This document shows, piece by piece, positions 59,037 through 64,000 of a DNA stretch of 64,000 bases (within the stretch, counting starts at the first letter, position 1; each line of letters begins with the position of its first letter). Position numbers and translations under genes: made by a program. Source of the DNA: Paracoccaceae bacterium. Its GTDB lineage: Bacteria > Pseudomonadota > Alphaproteobacteria > Rhodobacterales > Rhodobacteraceae. The notes below the pieces were generated by a model, which was not told where the DNA came from, did not search any database, and saw nothing but the letters and a program-made list of their open reading frames with translations. The stretch is taken from positions 186,001 through 250,000 of the forward strand of contig JAIXZY010000049.1 of assembly GCA_027489355.1 (NCBI GenBank). Direction: 5' to 3'.

Positions 59037-59054
59037 TGTAAATCTGAGTAGACA
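59037..59054. promoter_or_regulatory. PpsR/CrtJ box proximal to crtI
   Basis: TGTAAATCTGAGTAGACA, a perfect TGT-N12-ACA, 16 bases before the crtI ATG. It is 77 bases (about seven helical turns) from the crtA-proximal box, allowing cooperative binding. Confidence 0.85.
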
Positions 59055-59070
59055 GTATAGGCTGGTCGGC

Positions 59071-60651
59071 ATGACACAGCATCCTAGGTCCGGGCAGGTT
59101 CAAGGCCTGCCTCTCGCGAACGCCGGTCAGGGACGGGCCGTGGTGATCGGCGCGGGGCTGGGCGGTTTGGCCTCGGCCATGCGGCTGGGGGCCAAGGGTT
59201 GGCAGGTCACGGTGGTGGACCGGCTGGAGCGGCCGGGCGGGCGGGGGTCTTCGATCACGCGAGGAGGGCATCGGTTCGACCTGGGGCCGACCATCGTGAC
59301 GGTGCCGCAGACGCTGCGGGAGCTCTGGGCGGTTTGCGGGCGGGACTTCGACCGGGACGTGCGGCTGGTGCCGATGGACCCCTACTACAAGATCCTTTGG
59401 CAGGACGGGTCGAGCTTCACCATGGGTCCTGGCGATGCGCGGATGGAGGCCGAGGTGGCTCGGCTTTCCCCCGGCGATCTGCCGGGGTTCCGCAAGTTCC
59501 TGAAGGATGCCGAGGCGCGCTACTGGTTCGGGTTCGAGGACCTGGGGCGGCGGTCGATGCACAAGCTGGTGGACCTGATCAAGGTCCTGCCGAAGTTCGC
59601 GATGATGCGGGCGGACCGGTCGGTTTACGCTCATGCCGCCCGGCGGGTGAAGGATGAGCGGCTGCGGTTCGCTTTGTCGTTCCATCCGTTGTTCATCGGG
59701 GGCGATCCGTTCCATGTGACCTCGATGTATGCGCTCGTCAGCCACCTGGAGCGGGCCTTCGGGGTCCACTATGCGATGGGCGGCGTGCAGGCGATTGCCG
59801 AGGCGATGGCTGGCGTGGTGAAGGACCAGGGCGGGGTCGTCGTGCAGGGGGTGGAGGCGGACGAGGTGCTGGTCTCGGGCGGACGCGCATCGGGGGTGAA
59901 GCTGGCCGACGGGCGGGTTCTGTCGGCCGAGGTCGTGGTGTCGAACGCGGATCCGGCGACGACCTATACGCGGCTTCTGCGGAAGCAGCCGGTGAAGCGC
60001 TGGACGGCGCCCAAGCTGATGCGGTCGCGTTGGTCGATGAGCCTGTTCGTCTGGTATTTCGGGACCAGGGGGACGAAGGGGATGTGGCCGGAGGTGGGGC
60101 ATCACTCCATCGTCGTGGGGCCCAGGTATCGCGAGCATATCCGGGACATCTTCCAGACGGGTGTACTGGCGGATGACATGAGTTTGTATGTCCACCGTCC
60201 CTCGGTGACGGACCCCTCGGTCGCGCCTGCGGGGGATGACACGTTCTATGTACTTTCGCCGGTGCCGCATCTGGGACACAAGAACGGGGTGGACTGGGCG
60301 GTGGAGGCCGAGCCTTACCGGCAGAAGATGCTGAAGGTGCTGGAGGAGCGGCTGTTGCCGGGGCTTTCGGGCCGGGTGTCGGAGGGCCTGGTGTTCACGC
60401 CCGAGACCTTCCGCGACCGGTATCTGTCGCCGCATGGGGCGGGGTTTTCGTTGGAGCCGCGCATCCTGCAATCGGCTTGGTTCCGGCCGCACAACGTGTC
60501 GGAGGAGGTGCCGGGGCTGTACCTTGCGGGGGCCGGGACGCATCCGGGGGCCGGGGTGCCGGGGGTGATCGGGACGGCGGAGGTGCTGGCCCAGCTGGTG
60601 CCGGATGCCTCGGTTCGCGTTCAGCCCGCGTTGCGGATGGCGGCGGAATGA
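59071..60651 (+). CDS. crtI: Phytoene desaturase (neurosporene-forming)
   Basis: 526 aa from the ATG at 59071. An FAD amine-oxidase-fold enzyme that introduces three double bonds in the Rhodobacter type, giving neurosporene. The dinucleotide motif RAVVIGAGLGGLASAMRLGA is followed by ERPGGRGSSITRGGHRFDLG. The C-terminal bacterial-type signature YLAGAGTHPGAGVPGVIGTA is complete. The SD is weak (GGTCGG). The stop overlaps the crtB start as ATGA. The number of desaturations cannot be read from sequence. Confidence 0.95.
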   Translation: MTQHPRSGQVQGLPLANAGQGRAVVIGAGLGGLASAMRLGAKGWQVTVVDRLERPGGRGSSITRGGHRFDLGPTIVTVPQTLRELWAVCGRDFDRDVRLVPMDPYYKILWQDGSSFTMGPGDARMEAEVARLSPGDLPGFRKFLKDAEARYWFGFEDLGRRSMHKLVDLIKVLPKFAMMRADRSVYAHAARRVKDERLRFALSFHPLFIGGDPFHVTSMYALVSHLERAFGVHYAMGGVQAIAEAMAGVVKDQGGVVVQGVEADEVLVSGGRASGVKLADGRVLSAEVVVSNADPATTYTRLLRKQPVKRWTAPKLMRSRWSMSLFVWYFGTRGTKGMWPEVGHHSIVVGPRYREHIRDIFQTGVLADDMSLYVHRPSVTDPSVAPAGDDTFYVLSPVPHLGHKNGVDWAVEAEPYRQKMLKVLEERLLPGLSGRVSEGLVFTPETFRDRYLSPHGAGFSLEPRILQSAWFRPHNVSEEVPGLYLAGAGTHPGAGVPGVIGTAEVLAQLVPDASVRVQPALRMAAE

Positions 60652-61655
60652 TCGCGGCGGAGGATATGGCGGCCTGCCGGGCGATGATCCGGACGGGGAG
60701 CCTGTCGTTCCATGCGGCCTCGCGCTTGTTGCCTGCGCGGGTGCGGGACCCGGCCTTGGCGCTGTATGCGTTCTGCCGGGTGGCGGATGATGATGTGGAC
60801 GAGGGTTTGGACAAGGCCCATGCGGTCTTGCGGCTGCGGGAGCGGTTGGACCGGATCTATGCCGGAGCGCCGGAGCCAAGGCCTTCGGACCGGGCGTTTG
60901 CGGCCGTGGTGCAGGACTTCGACATGCCGCGGGCGCTGCCGGATGCGCTGTTGGAGGGGCTCGCCTGGGACGCGATGGGTCGGCGGTATGACACGCTGTC
61001 GGACCTGCATGGCTATAGCGCGCGGGTGGCGTCGAGCGTGGGCGTGATGATGTGCGTGCTGATGCGGGTGCGCTATCCGGATGCGCTGGCGCGGGCGGCG
61101 GACCTGGGGTTGGCGATGCAGCTGACCAACATCGCGCGAGATGTGGGCGAGGACGCACGGGCGGGGCGGTTGTTCCTGCCGCTGGACTGGCTGGCGGAGG
61201 CGGGGATCGATGTGGAGCGATTCCTGGCGGACCCCCGGCCCTCGGCCGCGCTGGCCGGTGTGGTGCGGCGGCTTCTGGGCGTGGCGGATGACCTCTACCG
61301 GCGGGCCTCGGCCGGGGTGGCGGCGCTGCCTGCGGACTGTCGGCTGGGGATCGCTGCGGCGCGGCACATCTATGCGGCGATTGGCGATGAGGTCGCGCGG
61401 GCGGGGCATGACAGCGTGACACGGCGGGCGCGGACCTCGCGTGGGCAGAAGCTGGTCTTGATGGGCCAGGCGCTGGCGGCCTCGGCCCTGACGCATGTGA
61501 TGCCACAACCGGCGCAGCTCCATGCGCGACCGGTGCCAGAGGTGGCCTTCCTGGTTGAGGCGGCGGGCCAGCGCTCGGCCAGGCAGCAACGGTCCGAGAC
61601 GCTGCTGGCGATCCTCGCCCAGCTGGAAGCGCGGGACAGGCGCGGGGCGGTCTGA
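60648..61655 (+). CDS. crtB: Phytoene synthase
   Basis: 335 aa from the ATG at 60648. It condenses two geranylgeranyl diphosphates to phytoene. The two Asp-rich motifs are FCRVADDDVDEGLD and LTNIARDVGEDARAGR; GSLSFHAASRLLP and AMQLTNIAR are conserved. It is translationally coupled to crtI. Slightly Ala/Arg-rich C-terminus, otherwise complete. Confidence 0.95.
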   Translation: MIAAEDMAACRAMIRTGSLSFHAASRLLPARVRDPALALYAFCRVADDDVDEGLDKAHAVLRLRERLDRIYAGAPEPRPSDRAFAAVVQDFDMPRALPDALLEGLAWDAMGRRYDTLSDLHGYSARVASSVGVMMCVLMRVRYPDALARAADLGLAMQLTNIARDVGEDARAGRLFLPLDWLAEAGIDVERFLADPRPSAALAGVVRRLLGVADDLYRRASAGVAALPADCRLGIAAARHIYAAIGDEVARAGHDSVTRRARTSRGQKLVLMGQALAASALTHVMPQPAQLHARPVPEVAFLVEAAGQRSARQQRSETLLAILAQLEARDRRGAV

Positions 61656-61711
61656 CGGGAACTCTGCCCGCCGCGCTGGCGTTTGGCCCGCGCAGTGGCT
61701 AAGGTGGCTTC

Positions 61712-62200
61712 ATGGATATCTGGGTTCTGTTGATCTTCCTGCTTGCCACCGGCCCCTCGGCGGCCACCGGCGCGATGTTCCAGCCGGGCGACTGGTACCG
61801 TGGGCTGGCAAAGCCGTCGTGGACGCCGCCAAGCTGGGTCTTTCCGGTGGTCTGGACGACACTTTACATCTGCATGTCGCTGGCCGCCGAGCGGGTGGCG
61901 CGGCACTCTGGCGTGTCTGCTTCGGTCGGGGCGGCGCTTGGGCTTTACGCGCTGCAGCTGGGGCTGAACATCCTGTGGACCCCCGTCTTTTTCGGCTTGA
62001 AGCGTATCCGTGCCGGAATGGTCGTGCTGGCGATGCTCTGGCTGGCGGTGGCGGCAACGCTGGTTGCGTTCTGGCGCGTGGATTGGGTGGCGGGGCTTCT
62101 GTTCGTGCCTTACCTGCTGTGGGTCAGCACTGCCGCGGCGCTGAACTGGTCGGTGATGCAGCTGAACGCCGACCAGGCGAAGGGGCCGGCAGCACTGTAA
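61712..62200 (+). CDS. tspO: TspO/MBR-family tryptophan-rich sensory protein (CrtK)
   Basis: 162 aa with five membrane helices and the Trp/Pro motifs of the family: WYRGLAKPSWTPPSWVFPVV, LGLNILWTPVFFG and WVAGLLFVPYLLWVSTAAAL. In Rhodobacter TspO sits in the outer membrane, binds tetrapyrroles and damps photosynthesis genes in oxygen. AAGGTGG lies before the ATG. It is read with crtIB and is convergent with crtC. Confidence 0.95.
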   Translation: MDIWVLLIFLLATGPSAATGAMFQPGDWYRGLAKPSWTPPSWVFPVVWTTLYICMSLAAERVARHSGVSASVGAALGLYALQLGLNILWTPVFFGLKRIRAGMVVLAMLWLAVAATLVAFWRVDWVAGLLFVPYLLWVSTAAALNWSVMQLNADQAKGPAAL

Positions 62201-62207
62201 ACCCGTC

Positions 62208-62226
62208 CCTCTCCCGCGCGGGGAGG
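62208..62226. terminator. Short hairpin between tspO and crtC
   Basis: CCTCTCC and GGGGAGG can form a 7-bp stem (one G-U) with a CGCGC loop in the 29-base gap between convergent genes. It has no T-run, so it is only a plausible transcript-end signal. Confidence 0.4.
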
Positions 62227-62229
62227 TGC

Positions 62230-63063
62230 CTATGGCCAGCGCGCGCGGCGGGGGACCCTGACGGCGAGCATCGGCTTCAGAAGCGGCTGGCGGAAGCGGG
62301 TGAGGTCGAGGGCCTCATGCATGCCGATTGTCTTCTCGCCGTCGATCTGCGTTTCCACCAGGGCGCGGGAGTAGAACGGGGCTTCGAGCAGCGACAGGTG
62401 CGGGCGGGGAATGGTCCCCGGATCGGCGCGGGTTTCGCGGCGGACGGCCCAGGGGTTGCGGCGGAAGCGGGCGCGGGGCGGGGCGGAGGTTTTCCGGACC
62501 TGGCCGTCGGGGGTGATCTCGACCGCAAGGCTGAAGGGACGGCCATCGCGAAGTTCGGCGTCGTAGAAGCACATGGCGCGGTCGCGCAGGGGGTATCGGC
62601 CCCAGGTCCAGAAGGTGAAGTCAGTCTCCAGGGCGCGGGTGCCGAAGTTGGCGTCGAAATAGCCGTGGCCTTTCCACTGGTGGCCCTGCGTCAGGTCGAC
62701 CTCGATGTCCGCGATGGGGGCGAAAGGGCGCCAGAGGTGGGCTGCGTCGGGGGTCAGGAGGACCTCGGTTTCTGTGACTGCGCGGGGGGTCAGGGTGATG
62801 CGGCCGCGAACCGGCGTCACCATGGGCGGGGCGCCCCATTCGTTGACCTCGATGATGAGCTGGCGGCCGGTCCACGTGACGTTGGAGGGGCCGATTTGCA
62901 GCCGCTCGGGGGATTGCCTGAGGGCTTGGCGGCCCCGGTCGGTCATGGTGAAGCGGCCATTGAGGCCGGAGGTCACGACGTTGAGGCAGCAGTGGTTCTG
63001 CGGCTCGCGGCGGCCGGACCATTTGTACCAGGGCGAGAAGACCGAGCCGATGAAGGCAATCAC
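62230..63063 (-). CDS. crtC: Hydroxyneurosporene synthase (carotenoid 1,2-hydratase)
   Basis: 277 aa from the GTG at 63063, which forms GTGA with the crtD stop. It adds water to neurosporene/spheroidene precursors. Motifs are IAFIGSVFSPWYKWSGRREP, NHCCLNVVTSGLNGRFTMTD, GHGYFDANFGTRALETDF and HEALDLTRF. Recognisable CrtC sequence (DFSLPVGPDGYAWWYVDGIS) continues in frame upstream of this GTG but has no start codon and is overprinted by the crtD tail. No SD precedes the GTG, so coupling to crtD is likely. The length equals R. capsulatus CrtC. Confidence 0.92.
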   Translation of the reverse strand: MIAFIGSVFSPWYKWSGRREPQNHCCLNVVTSGLNGRFTMTDRGRQALRQSPERLQIGPSNVTWTGRQLIIEVNEWGAPPMVTPVRGRITLTPRAVTETEVLLTPDAAHLWRPFAPIADIEVDLTQGHQWKGHGYFDANFGTRALETDFTFWTWGRYPLRDRAMCFYDAELRDGRPFSLAVEITPDGQVRKTSAPPRARFRRNPWAVRRETRADPGTIPRPHLSLLEAPFYSRALVETQIDGEKTIGMHEALDLTRFRQPLLKPMLAVRVPRRARWP

Positions 63064-64000
63064 CGAGACGGCTTTTGTGCCGTCCTGTGAGATGCCGTCG
63101 ACATACCACCAGGCGTAACCATCCGGCCCGACGGGGAGGGAGAAGTCAGGTCCTGTAGCGCCTGTAAGGCGGCCTGCTTGCCGGAGAGTAGCGCCATCGG
63201 CACCCCCGCCCCCGGATGCACCCCGCCCCCCGCCAGATAGAGCCCCGGCAGGCTGGTCCGCGCCACCGGTCGCTGGAACGCCGCCAGCGCCCCTTCGGGC
63301 GAGGCGCCATAGATCGCCCCTTGGGAGGCCGGGAACCGCTGCGCCAGGTCCCTGGGGCGGGTGAGGGCCTCCGGTCCCGGCGGGGGCGAGAAGGTCAGGC
63401 CCATCCGTGCCAAGTGCGGGAAGGTGAGATCGTGGCATGATGGGTCCTCGTTCGGGTGATCGGGGCGGTTGGGGGGGGCGTTCAGGATGATCTGGAAGCG
63501 TTCGGTGGGGGGTGTTGTTCCCTGTTCGCGGTCCTGGGCGTTGAGGTAAAGGGTCGGGCTTTGCGGCATATCGCCCCGGCCGATGGGACCGAATTCGGCC
63601 TGCGGGTCGGCGGTGAAGAAGAGGTTGTGGTGGAGGAGGTCTGGGGCTTTGGGGCCCTGGGGCGTGGCCGCGAAGGACCAGACCCAGGCGGAGAGGCTGG
63701 ATTTGCCAGGCGGTTTCAGGGCGGTCTGGGCGGCTTCGCCGAGGAGGCCGTCGGTCAGCGCACGGGGGTCGCCGTTGAAGACGACGATGTCGGCGGGGTA
63801 GTGGCCCTGGTCGGTCTCGACATGGGCGACGCGGCCGGATTGGCGAGTGATGCGGTGGGCCTGCGTGGCGTAGTGGAAGCGGACGCCCAGGGTTTCGGCA
63901 GCGCGGGCGAGGGCGGCGGCGAGGGCCTGGATGCCGTCGGTGACGGCCCATACCCCCTGCGCCTCGGCCTGCCAGACGAGCGACAGGACGGCGGGGGTGT
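63060..64000 (-). CDS. crtD: Methoxyneurosporene dehydrogenase CrtD (3' part, runs off the window)
   Basis: Only the C-terminal 312 or so codons lie here; the N-terminal FAD motif is beyond base 64000. The frame is open from the edge. It shows CrtI-family features: PADIVVFNGDPRALTDGLLG and LYLAGGGVHPGAGVPMALLS near the C-terminus. It introduces the 3,4 double bond in the spheroidene route. After the conserved end it carries about 30 extra residues (TSPSPSGRMVTPGGMSTASH) that overlap the out-of-frame CrtC N-terminal sequence, ending at the TGA inside the crtC GTG. Confidence 0.9.
   Translation of the reverse strand, partial: TPAVLSLVWQAEAQGVWAVTDGIQALAAALARAAETLGVRFHYATQAHRITRQSGRVAHVETDQGHYPADIVVFNGDPRALTDGLLGEAAQTALKPPGKSSLSAWVWSFAATPQGPKAPDLLHHNLFFTADPQAEFGPIGRGDMPQSPTLYLNAQDREQGTTPPTERFQIILNAPPNRPDHPNEDPSCHDLTFPHLARMGLTFSPPPGPEALTRPRDLAQRFPASQGAIYGASPEGALAAFQRPVARTSLPGLYLAGGGVHPGAGVPMALLSGKQAALQALQDLTSPSPSGRMVTPGGMSTASHRTAQKPSR

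Overview
The window comes from a GC-rich purple non-sulfur or aerobic anoxygenic phototroph of the Rhodobacteraceae (Alphaproteobacteria). The gene content and order support this: bchFNBHLM-lhaA-puhABC-hyp-acsF-puhE-hemA-cycA on the minus strand, ppaA-ppsR-bchEJG-orf428-bchP-idi on the plus strand, then bchO-bchD-bchI-crtA and crtI-crtB-tspO, with crtC-crtD running off the right edge. The cytochrome c2, the crtC layout and the 428-aa protein between bchG and bchP resemble Rhodobacter capsulatus most. The species cannot be fixed by reading alone. The puf, bchCXYZ and crtEF genes are not in the window and probably lie beyond its right edge.

Layout. 1-6.8 kb: two Tad/Flp-type pseudopilin gene sets on either side of a glutamate dehydrogenase gene. 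6.9-13.3 kb: heterotetrameric sarcosine oxidase (soxBDAG) and a DegT-type aminotransferase. 13.6-21.4 kb: a LysR regulator and a polyhydroxyalkanoate block (phaR, phaP, phaC, divergent phaZ) with a GST and two alpha/beta hydrolases. 21.6-25.9 kb: thrS, a cold-shock protein, a Spx/ArsC-like protein, a DUF2177 membrane protein and a peptidoglycan-binding protein. 26.0-28.1 kb: a REP-associated transposase with its palindromic repeats, then an AT-rich two-gene cassette of TIR-domain proteins behind thyX. 29.1-64 kb: gloA and then the photosynthesis gene cluster.

How the genes work together. HemA makes 5-aminolevulinate. BchIDH insert Mg, BchM methylates, and the E ring is closed by oxygen-dependent AcsF or oxygen-sensitive BchE. 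BchLNB reduce the D ring, BchF hydrates the 3-vinyl group, and BchG and BchP attach and reduce the tail. CrtB, I, C, D and A make spheroidene/spheroidenone. PuhA-C and E with the LhaA and Orf428 carriers assemble the complexes, and cytochrome c2 returns electrons. PpsR and PpaA/AerR lie in the middle. Six perfect TGT-N12-ACA PpsR boxes and one FNR-like box mark the promoters.

The most novel item is the cassette at 26786-28110. It holds an MTH538/ThsB-like TIR protein whose GTG start overlaps the thyX stop, followed with a 4-base overlap by a TIR-like domain fused to a RipA-like multi-pass membrane domain. Its composition is foreign and it sits beside a RAYT/REP locus, so it is a candidate two-gene anti-phage signalling system without a recognisable ThsA. 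Other points of note are a probable ATT start for crtA, a cUUCGg hairpin abutting the puhE start, an RBS-masking hairpin before the aminotransferase gene, several families of dispersed palindromes (some inside bch operons), and an alpha/beta hydrolase with Gly in place of the nucleophile Ser.
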